This document shows positions 10,130-20,660 of a stretch of 64,000 nucleotides of DNA, piece after piece (the first letter of the stretch is position 1; each line of letters starts with the position of its first letter). A program made the translations under genes and the position numbers. The stretch spans positions 62,001 to 126,000 of the forward strand of contig CAIOIC010000100.1 in assembly GCA_903858275.1 (NCBI GenBank), written 5' to 3'. The stretch comes from an uncultured Verrucomicrobia subdivision 3 bacterium. Its GTDB lineage: Bacteria; Verrucomicrobiota; Verrucomicrobiia; Limisphaerales; UBA11358. A model generated the notes under the pieces. It was given only the letters and a program-made list of their open reading frames with translations, did not search any database and had not been told where the DNA came from.

Positions 10130-13100
10130 GCGGCGATTCCTTTCCCCTCCGCCGTGCCTGAAAGCAGAACATTTAATTCGCGCACGAATTGTTCCCTGGG
10201 CCGATCGCGGAAAATCCCCAATCCGGGCCGGGCCGGATCCATTCCGCGCAGAAACAGGTAATACACTCCGCCGAAGTGCTGCTCGTAGTTGTAGTCCGGC
10301 AGCCGGTGCCGCAGGTAGCGGTCAAGGGCGATGGTGTAAAGCTGGTATTGAAAATAATAATGCCGGCGACGGATTTCATCCTCCATGGCCGCCGCGCTGT
10401 AATCCTCAACCCGGCTGCCGAGCCAGTTGGACTTCCAATCCACCAGATAAAATCGCCCGTTGAATTCAAACACCAGATCAATGAAACCTTTGAGCATCCC
10501 GCGCACCGGAGCAAACGAGAGTCCTTCGGGCTCGCGGCTGGCGGCGGTGTGTTCACCAAAAAAGCGGTGTGCTTGCAGCAATTTTCGAATCAGTGGCGGC
10601 GAGATTTTCTCCAGCGGAAGATAAAATTCAAGTTCATGCAGCCGTTGTGCCGCCGTGATATTTGACAGCGTCAAGCCGGGGATTTTTCCATCGAGCGGCG
10701 ACTCCATCACCTTGCCCAGCATTTCGAAGATGACCTCCGTGAAATCCGGGTTGCCGAGGCCATGCGCATTGAGTTGTTCCTGAACGAGCATCTTGGTGGC
10801 CGGTTGATTCCATTGGGTGAAATCCACTTTCTCCAGAATCGAGTGCAGGCAGGTGCCTGGTTTGGCTCCGCCGGGAAAAGCAAAAATACCGGTGGCCAGC
10901 CCGCGCTCGCGGATCGTCGCCCCCAACTCATCATGGTCCGGCAATTCTTCGCCGTGGTTCCCCGTGAGGGAAGTGAAACTGCTGATGCGCCAGTCGCAAG
11001 AAATTGTGGCGGTGAATTTTCGATGTTCGAGCGCTGGTCCCGCAATGTTTGGAACTTCAAACATCGTCGTCGTCCGTTCGGGCAGATCTTTCACCGTAAT
11101 CGCGGCGTGGCCGTCAGCATTTTCGGATTGTTCCGCAAGCTTGTTCAAATCTCCAAGCAAGCTGGCATCGTCGAGCTGATTGAAGTGTCCGGCCAGTGCG
11201 GTCACCGGATCGGGTTCCGCTTTCGCGGGCGGATGCAGCAACCACGCGGCCGCTGAACCGGAAGCGCCATTAAACGCGCCCCAGACGAAATAACAACGGT
11301 GCTTGGCCCGCGTGAGCGCCACATACAGGAGGCGCACTTCTTCGGCCATTTTTTCGACCAGCGCCTGCTGTTTGTTGGCCTCGTAATCCTGACTGCCGAG
11401 ATCGCGAACCAGATTTTCCGTCGCGTTCTCATGGAAGAAAACCTGCTCTTCGCCTTGATGCTCAATGCTGGCGTCCTTCCACGAATAGGGGCAGAAAACT
11501 ATCGAGTATTCCAGTCCTTTGCTTTTGTGAATCGTCACGAGTTTGACCGCTTTCTCGTCGGTTTCCAACCGGAGCTGGTGTTCTTCGGCCACTGAATCTT
11601 CCGATTGCCGTTGTTCGCCAATCCATTTGAGAAGGCCGGAGACGCCCAGGCGATGGTCAATGCTGGCGCGGTGCAGCACTTCGGCGATGTGCAGCAAATT
11701 GGTCAGCCGGCGGTCACCATCGGGAAAGGCCAGCAGCCGCGGCCGGACCAGCTCGCGTTGCATGAAACTACGAAACATCTGGATGAACCCTTTTCTAATC
11801 CAGAGGTCAAGGTAGTCGCGGAACCGTTCCAGAATCAGCTGCCATTGCGCTTCCTCCTGAACCAAAGTAGCAATCTGTGAACCGTTGCGGCCCAACAGAT
11901 CGGTTCCCAGCGCCGCCAGCAATTTAGATTCCCGCGCCGGATCGGCAATCGCCGTCAGCACGCGTTGCGTCTCCAGTATTTCCCGGGATTTGAACAGGCT
12001 GGCGGTGGTGTAAAGCACGCTGGGAATGCCGCGCGATTTCAGCGCGTCCTGAATCAGCTGGGCCTGACGATTTTTCGGCACCAGCACGGCGATATCTTCC
12101 GGCTGCACCCGGCGGTTGCCCAATTTCACATCGCCCTGCAAGAGGGCGACGATTTCCGAGGCCACCACGTCCGGGAGCAGTTCATCAGCCGCGCCAATCT
12201 TGATGGCGGCCTCCTTCCCGTCCCGTTTCCAAAACCAAAACTGCAGTGCCGGCTCACGCTGGCCGGCCACTTGCATGGGCTGATCGTCCGCCTCACCTCG
12301 GGCTTCCACGGGATGAAATTGAATTTTCGGGAATATGAATGGCTGACTTGAAGCTTTGAACACCGTGTTCACCGCGCGCACCAGGCCGGTTTCCGAGCGC
12401 CAGTTTTCCTTGAGCGTAAACTGCTGATTCGCCTGACCGCTGGCTTTGAGATAGGTGAAGATGTCAGCTCCGCGAAATCCATAGATGGCCTGCTTGGGAT
12501 CGCCGATGAGGAAGAGATGATTTTCTTTCCCGGCAAAAACTCCATGAAAGATTTGATACTGCAAGGGGTCGGTATCCTGAAACTCATCAATCAGCGCGGC
12601 GGCATATTGCCGGCGCAGCTCCTCGGCCAGCGCTTTGCCACCGTGCCCGACCAGCGCGCTGTGCAGGCGCGTCAGCAAGTCGTCATAATACTGGATTTTG
12701 AGTTCGTGCTTTCGGCGTGGCAGCTCCCGCTCGACATACCGCAAGGCTTGAAGCTGCACGCCAATCACAAAATTATCTGCCGCGAGCGACAGAGCCTCGC
12801 ACCGGTCGAAGAATTCGTGTTGGGGCGCAGAATAATTTCCGCGTTTGGTCACGGCTTTGGCGATGGCCGATTGGCTGAAGAGCATCAACGTGTCCCAGGA
12901 TGTAGCGGTGAAGTCGGGCGTCCGGCAACACCGGTCAATTTGCTGAAACGCCTCTGTCATTTTTTTGTCAATCTTGTAAGGCTGGTTGGCCCACTTGACC
13001 AAGCTTCCAAAATGGCTGCGGATGATGTTTCCCTCGGCCAGCCAGAGCTGGCGCAAGGTTTCAAAGCCCTGTTCCAGTTCCGCCGCCAGCGCCGCGACCG

Positions 13101-13728
13101 GTCGCTCGCCGCTGGGCGAGAGTATTTTCAACCTCGGATGACAGAGGCTGCTGTTGATCAGTGGCAGCAGGTTTTCGGGACCTGACAATCCGTTCTGAAG
13201 CGCAACGGCGACGGGAACTTTGCCGGCGGTATAAAATTCCTTGCGCCAGAAATCCTCCGCCAATTGGCGCAGGATGGCTTGCTGATCCGTTATCAGTTCG
13301 GTGTCAAACAGATTGCCGGTTTCGAAGGCCCGATCCTTGAGCACCCGCTGGCAGAAACTGTGAATCGTATAGATGGGCGCCTCGTCAAAGCCGTAGAGCG
13401 CGTTATTCAACCGGATCACCAGGTCTGCCCGCTGGGCTTCGTGGGCATCCAACAGCGATTGTAAAAACGGGTCGGCGCTGGAACCCTGCGTGAAGGCTTG
13501 CAGGGCTATTGCCAGCGTTTGCCGAACGCGATGGCGCAATTCCTCCGTCGCCGCTGTGGTGTAAGTCACCACCAGGATCTGCCGGACGGAAAGATCCTTT
13601 TCCAGAATCAGTCGCAAAAAAAGTCCGGCGATCGTGAAGGTCTTGCCGGTGCCGGCACTGGCCTCGATCAGGCTGGTGCCGGTCAGCAGCGGCGTCTCGC
13701 CCAGTTTGAAGACGGAAATCGGTTTCAT
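10126..13728 (-). CDS. recB: RecBCD exonuclease V beta subunit, helicase-nuclease
   Basis: At 1200 residues this matches the family length (about 1180). The UvrD-like helicase starts with IEASAGTGKTFTIA (Walker A, residues 22-30) and has ALIDEFQDTDPLQYQIF (motif II) and RLLYVALTRAKHRCYF (motif VI). The C-terminal PD-(D/E)XK nuclease shows GMLKGFIDLVFEF and YLVDWKSNWLG, whose D and DxK residues are the expected Mg2+-binding and catalytic residues. RecB is the 3'-5' motor and the only nuclease of the complex, and it loads RecA after Chi recognition. It overlaps both neighbours by 4 nt. Confidence 0.96.
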   Translation of the reverse strand: MKPISVFKLGETPLLTGTSLIEASAGTGKTFTIAGLFLRLILEKDLSVRQILVVTYTTAATEELRHRVRQTLAIALQAFTQGSSADPFLQSLLDAHEAQRADLVIRLNNALYGFDEAPIYTIHSFCQRVLKDRAFETGNLFDTELITDQQAILRQLAEDFWRKEFYTAGKVPVAVALQNGLSGPENLLPLINSSLCHPRLKILSPSGERPVAALAAELEQGFETLRQLWLAEGNIIRSHFGSLVKWANQPYKIDKKMTEAFQQIDRCCRTPDFTATSWDTLMLFSQSAIAKAVTKRGNYSAPQHEFFDRCEALSLAADNFVIGVQLQALRYVERELPRRKHELKIQYYDDLLTRLHSALVGHGGKALAEELRRQYAAALIDEFQDTDPLQYQIFHGVFAGKENHLFLIGDPKQAIYGFRGADIFTYLKASGQANQQFTLKENWRSETGLVRAVNTVFKASSQPFIFPKIQFHPVEARGEADDQPMQVAGQREPALQFWFWKRDGKEAAIKIGAADELLPDVVASEIVALLQGDVKLGNRRVQPEDIAVLVPKNRQAQLIQDALKSRGIPSVLYTTASLFKSREILETQRVLTAIADPARESKLLAALGTDLLGRNGSQIATLVQEEAQWQLILERFRDYLDLWIRKGFIQMFRSFMQRELVRPRLLAFPDGDRRLTNLLHIAEVLHRASIDHRLGVSGLLKWIGEQRQSEDSVAEEHQLRLETDEKAVKLVTIHKSKGLEYSIVFCPYSWKDASIEHQGEEQVFFHENATENLVRDLGSQDYEANKQQALVEKMAEEVRLLYVALTRAKHRCYFVWGAFNGASGSAAAWLLHPPAKAEPDPVTALAGHFNQLDDASLLGDLNKLAEQSENADGHAAITVKDLPERTTTMFEVPNIAGPALEHRKFTATISCDWRISSFTSLTGNHGEELPDHDELGATIRERGLATGIFAFPGGAKPGTCLHSILEKVDFTQWNQPATKMLVQEQLNAHGLGNPDFTEVIFEMLGKVMESPLDGKIPGLTLSNITAAQRLHELEFYLPLEKISPPLIRKLLQAHRFFGEHTAASREPEGLSFAPVRGMLKGFIDLVFEFNGRFYLVDWKSNWLGSRVEDYSAAAMEDEIRRRHYYFQYQLYTIALDRYLRHRLPDYNYEQHFGGVYYLFLRGMDPARPGLGIFRDRPREQFVRELNVLLSGTAEGKGIAA

Positions 13729-16700
13729 GCCGTCCCACCAGCCTTCCCTTGCGCCGCCAGCTTCGGTTCACTCAACAGCGGATTGAAAATCTTAAGCGCG
13801 GTCTGCTGGAATTCTTCGTCCAGCGGTTCCGTGTTGCGAAAGCACAAATCATAGTAATCGTCCTCGCCTTCACCTTTGATGTTGCGATATGAGACTCCTT
13901 CCCAACTGCTCCGGGCGGCTGACATCGGATCTTTTGCCTGTTTCCGCAGGGCTTCCGCGTAGGCAAATGAGGTTTGCGGGAAAAACTTCAGCGGCTGGCG
14001 CAAGCCTTTCCAATAGAGTTCCAGCAGCTCCGTCAGCTTGGCCGGCGCATCTTTTTCCGCCGGGAATTCCAACGCCTCGTCACGACCCACTAAGACCGCC
14101 CGTTTATATTTGTCGCCGGGCAAGGTTGCCGACAGGAGCAGGTGCTGAATCCACAGACGCAACCGGTCTTTGGCCTTGATGCCCGAGCAGCGATAATGGA
14201 GCAGCCCGTCCGCCGTCAGTTGGCGGGCTTCGCCGCGCACCCTGAACTCGCCGACATTTAGGTCAATCGGAATGGGTTCAAGGAATCCGTCGCCCAAGTA
14301 AGGCTTGAGCTGTTCCAGAAAGGCCTGCGCACCCGCCTGAAGCTCGCGGAATTTTATGGTTCCAGCTTCTGCCAAAGGCAATCGCCCCGCTGCTTTCATC
14401 AGTTTCTCTGAGTCGTTCAAACCCTTTCCATCAAGGATCAACTCAACCAACTCCTGAGAAATTAAATAGCCACTCAGACCATCCAAGATGAACGGCTCAA
14501 CTTCCTCCAGCGCTTTGTCCGCCTCCTCAAATCGCAGGCCCAGCCGGCGGGTGAGCAGCGCTTTGGACGGGTTGCAGAAGAATTCCGCCAAGGTTGCGGC
14601 TTCCACCGTTCGCCACTCGGGTTCGGGTTCGCACAAAAGTTGGTTTACGAAGGGCACCGGCGCAATGCGGGGCTGCTGGCCGCAATGGCTGGCACGACAG
14701 TTTTCCGCCGAGTAACTGAATAGGCGGGCATCTTCCCGCTTGAAATACATCGGGCTGAAAGCCTGCAGCCGGTGGCGAACCACCACCTGATCTTTCAGAA
14801 TATTTTTGCCGGGCAGCTCGCAGGCTTGGCCAATGTAATCTAATAGTTCGCTGACGAGCACCGAGGGCGGGGCTTCGCTGTTGTCGCGGATATCCTGCCC
14901 GACGTAACTGATGTGCAGTCGCTTGCGCGCCGAAAGTAGTGATTCTAAAAACAAATAGCGGTCATCCGCCCGCAGCGAGCGGTCGCCCAGCCGCGGCTGC
15001 TGCGCCATCAAATCAAAACTCAAATGAGCATCCGACCGCGGAAAAGCTCCGTCATTCATTCCGACGAGGCAGATGATTTTGAACGGAATGCTGCGCATGG
15101 GTTTGAGGGCGCAAAAAGTGACTCCGCCCGTGATGAATCCGGACCCGAACCGGTCTTCCCCCAGACTTTGGCTCAACGATTCCAAGATGACAGTCAGATC
15201 CACCGCCGCCTCACACCGGGCATCGTCCGCCTGCCGGCTGATTTCCTTTAGCGTGGAGCGCAGGCGCAGCACATCCGAAATCTGGCTTTCGTCCGGCTGG
15301 ATGAATTCGTCCAGAGCCTTCAGTAAAACCGTTTCCCATTCTCCGACCTTGCGGCGGATTTCAAGCGTGTCAACCAGGTCAAAAATCCGTTTTAGAAATT
15401 CAGCGAAATGTCCCAGCACTTCCACGCGCCCCCCTTCGACGTCGTCGAAGGGAAGAATTTTTCGGAACATTTTTTCGCCGCCGCCGCTCATGGCATAGCC
15501 CAGGAATAATCGGTCCAGACCCTGCTGCCAGGTGTTCTCGGAAAAATTGGGCAACCCCAGATGCTCACGATATTTGGCATCCTTGCCCCAGCGAATGTTG
15601 GTTTTGCGAATCCACCCGCGGATGAGATCCAAGTCGGCTTCCATCAGGTTGAACTTTTCACGGACCGGTGCGATTTCCAACAGCCGCAGGAGATGGGTCG
15701 CTTCCAGCCGGGTGGCGGGCAGGCTCAAAAGGTTCAGAAAGGCGGCAATGATTTGACTGGAGTTGCGGACGTCCCGGTCGGTAAGGCTGAAAGGAATCCG
15801 TTTGCTCTCCTCTTCGGGCGCATCAAAAATCGCCTGGATGAACGGCGCATATGTCTCGATGTCCGGCGTCATCACCAGCACGTCGCGCGGCGTAAGCTTT
15901 GGATTGCGCTCGAACCAGTCCAGCAGATGGTCATGGAGCACCTCCACCTCGCGCAACGGGCTGTGGCATGAGTGCACCCGGAGTGAGCTGTCGTCCGTCG
16001 CGATGGCGATCCGGTCGCCTTCCTGCCGTCCCCGGTCCCGCAGATGAAAAAGATCCGCTTGAATATTCTGAAGCAGATTTTCCTTTTCCGGCTCGTGGAA
16101 CAAGCCGCAATCTTCCCAGTCGCCGGTCTCCAGAACCAGATTTAGGAAATCCCTTCCCAATTGCCCCGTTGATGCCAGCAGGCGATTGCCGGTTTCCAAG
16201 TGGAGTTCATGTCCGGCGGCTTCACCTTTCTTGACCGCTTTGAGAATTTTTTCCGATTCCCGGGCGCTGACAATGGAACCCCAGTATTCTTTCGAGGGGT
16301 GAAGCAGAAATAAATTAACGTCAGCACTGGCTCCCAACGCGGACAGGAGCTGAAGGTAAATCGGCGGCAAAGCCGAAATCCCGAAAACCGAAATCCGTTC
16401 CGGGACATCCGTCGGATGGAAGCCGGGGCGCGAAAAATTCGCGGCGATCTCCTGCCACAATCCCGCCAAATGCGGCTCCGGTTTATCCGGCTGCAACCGC
16501 CGCCAAAGCGCCGCCTGCCAAACTTCGTGCGGATTTTTTTGCGCGTTCTTAAAAAACAGCCGGCCTTCATCCCAGGCCAGAATCAGGTCGGGCCGGAACA
16601 CCAGATACTGGTCGAAGAGGTTGGCGATTTGCTCCGCGAGTTGGAACCGTTTGCGAACGTCCGCCGGATCGGACAGATAAATGCTCAATGCACTGAATTC

Positions 16701-17021
16701 CGGCTGGGCCAGCATTTCGGGAAGCACTTGCAGGATGGACCAGCGCATGACCTCGCGGTCCAGCGTGGGTTTACCATCTGGTTTGGAGGAATTCGCGGCC
16801 AGCATCTGGGAGCAGAAAAGCTTTGGAAACGGGAAGATGAAATTGGCGCAGATGCCATTCTGCCGGGCCAGTTCCAGCTTGAGCCAGCGCGCCATTCCCT
16901 GGCTCTGCACCAGGATCGTCTCCGGCTTCAGCGGCGAGCGGAGCGGCCGCCGGACGCACTCGGAGAGCGCTTCCGCCAGATTTTCCAGCCGGTTGCTGGT
17001 ATATAGCCTCAAATGCGACAT
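13725..17021 (-). CDS. recC: RecBCD exonuclease V gamma subunit, Chi-recognition scaffold
   Basis: The 1098-residue protein begins with LRLYTSNRLENLAEAL and continues with VQSQGMARWLKLELA, both characteristic of RecC. The helicase-like domains lack working Walker motifs, as is known for this subunit. The C-terminal part carries the inactive nuclease-like fold. RecC holds RecB and RecD together and scans for Chi. It is the first gene of the recC-recB-recD operon. No ptrA-like protease gene lies between recC and recB, unlike in Escherichia coli. The promoter must lie in the 207-nt region shared with the divergent metY gene. Confidence 0.94.
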   Translation of the reverse strand: MSHLRLYTSNRLENLAEALSECVRRPLRSPLKPETILVQSQGMARWLKLELARQNGICANFIFPFPKLFCSQMLAANSSKPDGKPTLDREVMRWSILQVLPEMLAQPEFSALSIYLSDPADVRKRFQLAEQIANLFDQYLVFRPDLILAWDEGRLFFKNAQKNPHEVWQAALWRRLQPDKPEPHLAGLWQEIAANFSRPGFHPTDVPERISVFGISALPPIYLQLLSALGASADVNLFLLHPSKEYWGSIVSARESEKILKAVKKGEAAGHELHLETGNRLLASTGQLGRDFLNLVLETGDWEDCGLFHEPEKENLLQNIQADLFHLRDRGRQEGDRIAIATDDSSLRVHSCHSPLREVEVLHDHLLDWFERNPKLTPRDVLVMTPDIETYAPFIQAIFDAPEEESKRIPFSLTDRDVRNSSQIIAAFLNLLSLPATRLEATHLLRLLEIAPVREKFNLMEADLDLIRGWIRKTNIRWGKDAKYREHLGLPNFSENTWQQGLDRLFLGYAMSGGGEKMFRKILPFDDVEGGRVEVLGHFAEFLKRIFDLVDTLEIRRKVGEWETVLLKALDEFIQPDESQISDVLRLRSTLKEISRQADDARCEAAVDLTVILESLSQSLGEDRFGSGFITGGVTFCALKPMRSIPFKIICLVGMNDGAFPRSDAHLSFDLMAQQPRLGDRSLRADDRYLFLESLLSARKRLHISYVGQDIRDNSEAPPSVLVSELLDYIGQACELPGKNILKDQVVVRHRLQAFSPMYFKREDARLFSYSAENCRASHCGQQPRIAPVPFVNQLLCEPEPEWRTVEAATLAEFFCNPSKALLTRRLGLRFEEADKALEEVEPFILDGLSGYLISQELVELILDGKGLNDSEKLMKAAGRLPLAEAGTIKFRELQAGAQAFLEQLKPYLGDGFLEPIPIDLNVGEFRVRGEARQLTADGLLHYRCSGIKAKDRLRLWIQHLLLSATLPGDKYKRAVLVGRDEALEFPAEKDAPAKLTELLELYWKGLRQPLKFFPQTSFAYAEALRKQAKDPMSAARSSWEGVSYRNIKGEGEDDYYDLCFRNTEPLDEEFQQTALKIFNPLLSEPKLAAQGKAGGTA

Positions 17022-17228
17022 GGTTGATTCCCGATTTCAGAAGCTTACTTTTTGCCCGGCATCTTTTCACTACTTAATCTTAACCGGCGTGCGTCAAATG
17101 CAGAAACCAAATGCATGGCGCGCCCAACGGTTTTGCGGTGTGAGGAATCCTCCGCCTTGCGCCACAGACCGAAGTTGCGCCGGCCCCCGGTCCAAATTAC
17201 AATTTTAAATCTTAAACATATCAAAACT
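17022..17228. promoter_or_regulatory. recC/metY divergent intergenic region
   Basis: This spacer separates recC and metY. It contains a short inverted repeat GAGGAATCCTC around 17140-17150 that could be an operator. I looked for SAM-riboswitch consensus elements upstream of metY and did not recognise any. An upstream in-frame extension of metY runs through this spacer but does not resemble the enzyme family. Confidence 0.3.
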
Positions 17229-18524
17229 ATGAGCTCAAAAAATCTCTCCACGCTGGCGTTGCACGCCGGACAAGTTCCTGACCCCGCCACCGGTTCCCGC
17301 ACGGTGCCGATTTACCAGACCACCTCCTATGTCTTCAAAAGCAGCGAACACGCGGCAAATCTTTTTGCGCTGAAGGAGTTTGGGAACATCTATACACGGT
17401 TGATGAACCCGACCACGGACGTGTTTGAAAAACGCATCGCGGCCATCGAAGGCGGCACCGGAGCGCTTGGGGTGGCATCCGGCCAGTCGGCGATCACCTA
17501 TGCGCTTCTGGCAATCACCCGATTGGGCGATGAAATCGTGGCGGGCAACAATCTCTACGGCGGAACGTATCAATTGTTTCATTATACATTCCCAAAGTTG
17601 GGTCGCACGGTGAAGTTCGTGAACTCGCGCGATCCCGAGGCCTTCCGCAAAGCCATCACCCCCAAGACCCGCGCGGTGTATGTTGAAACCGTTGGGAATC
17701 CAAAGCTCGACGTTCCGGATTTTGAGGCGATTGCCAAGCTTGCGCACGAAAATGGCATCCCGCTGGTGGTGGATAATACCGTGGGCATCGGTCTGGTGAA
17801 GCCGTTTGACCACGGCGCGGACATCATCGCCAGTTCGGCGACGAAATATATCGGCGGCCATGGCACCAGCATCGGCGGTGTGATTGTGGACTCCGGCAAA
17901 TTCCAGTGGAACAACGGCAAGTTCCCAGAATTCACCGAGCCCGACCCGAGTTACCACGGTTTGAAATACTGGGATGCCCTCGGCAACGTGCCCGGCATGG
18001 GCAACGTGGCCTTCATTCTTAAAATCCGTGTCACGCTGCTGCGCGACATCGGGGCGGCGATGAGTCCGTTCAATGCGCACCAATTCCTGCTGGGGCTGGA
18101 AACGTTGCCGCTGCGGCAGAAACAGCATTCCGTCAATGCGCTCGAAATCGCGAAGTTCCTCAAGGGCCATCCGCTTGTGAACTGGGTTGTTTATCCCGGG
18201 CTGGCGGACAATCCGAATCATGCCGTCGCCGCGAAGTATTTGAAGCACGGGTTCGGTGGCATTCTTGGCTTTGGGATCAAGGGCGGAATGGAAGCGGGCA
18301 AGAAATTTATTGATTCCGTGAAATTGCTCTCGCATCTGGCGAACATTGGGGATGCCAAGAGTTTGGTCATTCATCCGGCCTCCACCACGCACCAGCAGTT
18401 GACGCCGGCCGAGCAGCAGGAAACCGGCGTGACCGCCGACTACATCCGTCTGGCCGTTGGCCTCGAAGACGTGGCGGATATCAAGGCTGACATCGAACAG
18501 GCGTTGCAAGCCTCCCAAAAATAA
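17229..18524 (+). CDS. metY: O-acetylhomoserine sulfhydrylase (Cys/Met metabolism PLP enzyme)
   Basis: The protein is 431 residues from the ATG giving [15 protein letters not shown]; the frame is open 59 codons further upstream, but that part is unlike the family. The fold-type I PLP enzyme shows [15 protein letters not shown], the cofactor-facing [11 protein letters not shown], and the Schiff-base lysine in [16 protein letters not shown]. The C-terminal [13 protein letters not shown] is typical of MetY/Met17. It converts O-acetylhomoserine plus sulfide to homocysteine. The next gene makes the acyl-homoserine substrate, which fits direct sulfhydrylation as the methionine route. A cystathionine gamma-synthase activity is less likely given the length and the C-terminal signature. 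Confidence 0.93.
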   Translation: MSSKNLSTLALHAGQVPDPATGSRTVPIYQTTSYVFKSSEHAANLFALKEFGNIYTRLMNPTTDVFEKRIAAIEGGTGALGVASGQSAITYALLAITRLGDEIVAGNNLYGGTYQLFHYTFPKLGRTVKFVNSRDPEAFRKAITPKTRAVYVETVGNPKLDVPDFEAIAKLAHENGIPLVVDNTVGIGLVKPFDHGADIIASSATKYIGGHGTSIGGVIVDSGKFQWNNGKFPEFTEPDPSYHGLKYWDALGNVPGMGNVAFILKIRVTLLRDIGAAMSPFNAHQFLLGLETLPLRQKQHSVNALEIAKFLKGHPLVNWVVYPGLADNPNHAVAAKYLKHGFGGILGFGIKGGMEAGKKFIDSVKLLSHLANIGDAKSLVIHPASTTHQQLTPAEQQETGVTADYIRLAVGLEDVADIKADIEQALQASQK

Positions 18525-18598
18525 ATCCGAATCCCGGCTGCCGGCGGATATGCTGAAATCCGCCGGTGGCACGGGGGTTTGTCCGATTACTCGTTTCA

Positions 18599-20422
18599 AT
18601 GGCCAAAGACATCTTTGAAAGTAGCGACGCGATTCGCACCGCGCAGCCGCTGCGCTATGCCCAAAGCGTAACGCTCGCTGGACCGATTCATTTGGAATCG
18701 GGTGGCACCCTGCCCGGTGTCACGGTGGCTTTTGAAACTTACGGAAAACTGAATGCCGCCGGTAACAACGCTATTCTGATCTGCCATGCCATTAGCGGCG
18801 ATTCGCATGTCGCCCGCCACAACGCGGAGGACGATCCTGGTTGGTGGGATATTTTGGTTGGCCCGGGCAAACCGGTGGACACCAACCGATTTTTTGTCAT
18901 CTGTCCGAATTTGCTGGGCGGCTGTCGCGGCACGACCGGGCCATACAGCCTCAATCCGGCCAGCGGCAAACCTTACGGCGCGGATTTTCCGACCATCACC
19001 ATCGGCGACATGGTGGAAGTCCAGCGGCGGTTGCTGAATTATCTCGGCATCGGTCAGCTTCTCGCCGTCATCGGCGGTTCCGTCGGCGGCCACCAGACAT
19101 TGACTTGGGCCACGCGGCATCCCGAGCGGTTGCGCGGAGCAGTGGTGATGGCGAGTTCGCCGCGGTTGACCAGTCAGGCTTTGGCGTTTGATGTCGTTGG
19201 CCGCAACGCTATTCGCCGCGATCCATTTTTTCACGGCGGCCAGTATTACGACCAGCCGCACGGTCCGGCCGTCGGACTGGCGCTGGCGCGGATGATTGGT
19301 CATATCACTTATCTTTCGCCGGAGGCCATGAACCAGAAGTTCGAAGGCGACCGGCTGCATCCGCGCGAGGAAGCGATCGAATTTGAAAAAACTTTTTCCG
19401 TCGGTTCCTATCTCGGTCATCAGGGAACTAAGTTTGTGGAACGCTTCGACGCGAATAGTTACCTCACGTTGTCGTTTGCGATGGATTTATTTGACCTCGG
19501 CGGCACGCCGGAACACCTGGCGGCAAGTTTACGCCCGGCTCGCTGTCGATGGCTGGTGCAGAGTTTTACCAGTGACTGGCTGTTTCCACCCAGCCAATCA
19601 CGTGACATCGTGAACGCGCTGATCAGCAATCGCGCCGCCGTGAGCTATTGCGAAATCAAAAGTGCCTGCGGGCACGACGCCTTTCTGCTGCCGGATGATT
19701 TCGACCGCTACGGTGAAATGGTTCGCGCTTTCATCAATAATCTTGCACCTGCGCCAACTGTTCCGGGTGTGGAGAAAGAAGAATTGTTCGGCACCACCAG
19801 CATTTTTCACGAGCGCCGGCTCGACTACGACCGCATTGTGGAATTGATTCCGCCGGCGGCTAGCGTGCTCGATCTCGGCTGCGGCAGCGGCCGGTTGCTG
19901 GCGCGGCTCAAACTCCAAAACCACCGGCAACTGGTTGGTGTCGAACTGGACGAGCAAAAAATCCTCGGCGCGTTGCGGCGGGATCTTAATGTCATTCACG
20001 CCGATTTGAACGAAGGATTGCGCGCGTTCGCCGACAAGCAGTTTGATTGCGTGGTGTTGTCTCAAACGCTGCCGGCGGTCAAGGACGTGGCGGGTGTGAT
20101 TGCCGAAATGCTACGCGTGGGCAAGACCGGCATCGTGAGTTTTTCCAATCTGGCGTTTCATAAGCTGCGCCGAATTCTTGCCGAGGAGGGCCGCGCACCG
20201 CGCGTTTACGGCTGGCTGAAGGATAATTGGTATGACACGGCGGACATCCGGTTTCTGTCCATCAGGGATTTTGAAGACTTCTGCCGCGAGAAGAAATTTA
20301 AAATCCAGCGCCGCATCGCTCTCAATACGGAAGCGGGCATCGAAGTCGCGGAGGAGGCGAACCGTGATGCCGACCTCGCTATTTTTGTCTTAAGCCGCGC
20401 CGGGGTAAATGGGGAATCGTAA
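18599..20422 (+). CDS. homoserine O-acetyltransferase fused to MetW-type methyltransferase domain
   Basis: The protein is 607 residues from the ATG giving MAKDIFESSD; a GTG 33 nt upstream is possible. Residues 1-385 are a MetX alpha/beta hydrolase: the nucleophile elbow is VIGGSVGG (S161), with triad partners D326 (TSDWLFPPSQ) and H359 (CGHDAFLLP). Residues about 404-600 are a MetW domain with the SAM-binding loop VLDLGCGSGRLLARL. MetX acylates homoserine for the MetY reaction. MetW is normally a separate neighbouring gene thought to be needed for MetX function in many proteobacteria. The fusion therefore physically links partners. Acetyl versus succinyl donor use cannot be read securely, so no single gene symbol is given. 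Confidence 0.9.
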   Translation: MAKDIFESSDAIRTAQPLRYAQSVTLAGPIHLESGGTLPGVTVAFETYGKLNAAGNNAILICHAISGDSHVARHNAEDDPGWWDILVGPGKPVDTNRFFVICPNLLGGCRGTTGPYSLNPASGKPYGADFPTITIGDMVEVQRRLLNYLGIGQLLAVIGGSVGGHQTLTWATRHPERLRGAVVMASSPRLTSQALAFDVVGRNAIRRDPFFHGGQYYDQPHGPAVGLALARMIGHITYLSPEAMNQKFEGDRLHPREEAIEFEKTFSVGSYLGHQGTKFVERFDANSYLTLSFAMDLFDLGGTPEHLAASLRPARCRWLVQSFTSDWLFPPSQSRDIVNALISNRAAVSYCEIKSACGHDAFLLPDDFDRYGEMVRAFINNLAPAPTVPGVEKEELFGTTSIFHERRLDYDRIVELIPPAASVLDLGCGSGRLLARLKLQNHRQLVGVELDEQKILGALRRDLNVIHADLNEGLRAFADKQFDCVVLSQTLPAVKDVAGVIAEMLRVGKTGIVSFSNLAFHKLRRILAEEGRAPRVYGWLKDNWYDTADIRFLSIRDFEDFCREKKFKIQRRIALNTEAGIEVAEEANRDADLAIFVLSRAGVNGES

Positions 20423-20531
20423 GCCATCCACAATCTAATTACTTGGGCGGGGCTTGGGGCGTCTGGACACATTCGGCAGCTCTGACCTTGCAGCTTGAAA
20501 TCCGTCTAAATTCTTTGCTGAATAAGACGCT

Positions 20532-20560
20532 CATGCTGGCGGGTTGCAACCGCCAGCATG
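20532..20560. repeat. perfect 11-bp inverted repeat hairpin
   Basis: CATGCTGGCGG and CCGCCAGCATG form an 11-bp perfect stem around the 7-nt loop GTTGCAA. No T-run follows, so it is not a typical rho-independent terminator. Confidence 0.75.
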
Positions 20561-20660
20561 GCGAGCTGGCCTGATTGTTCCCCCGAGTTCAATGTTTGAT
20601 CATGCGAACGTGTGTAGCTGGATCGGTCGGCTCTTTTGTCCATTAACTCGAACCGTTGAT

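Noticed and set aside
17022-17228. SAM riboswitch upstream of metY
   Set aside because: No SAM-I, SAM-II or SAH consensus core could be recognised; only a short GAGGAATCCTC dyad is present.
17052-17228. 59-codon upstream extension of metY
   Set aside because: It has no similarity to the family start and runs through the divergent promoter region.
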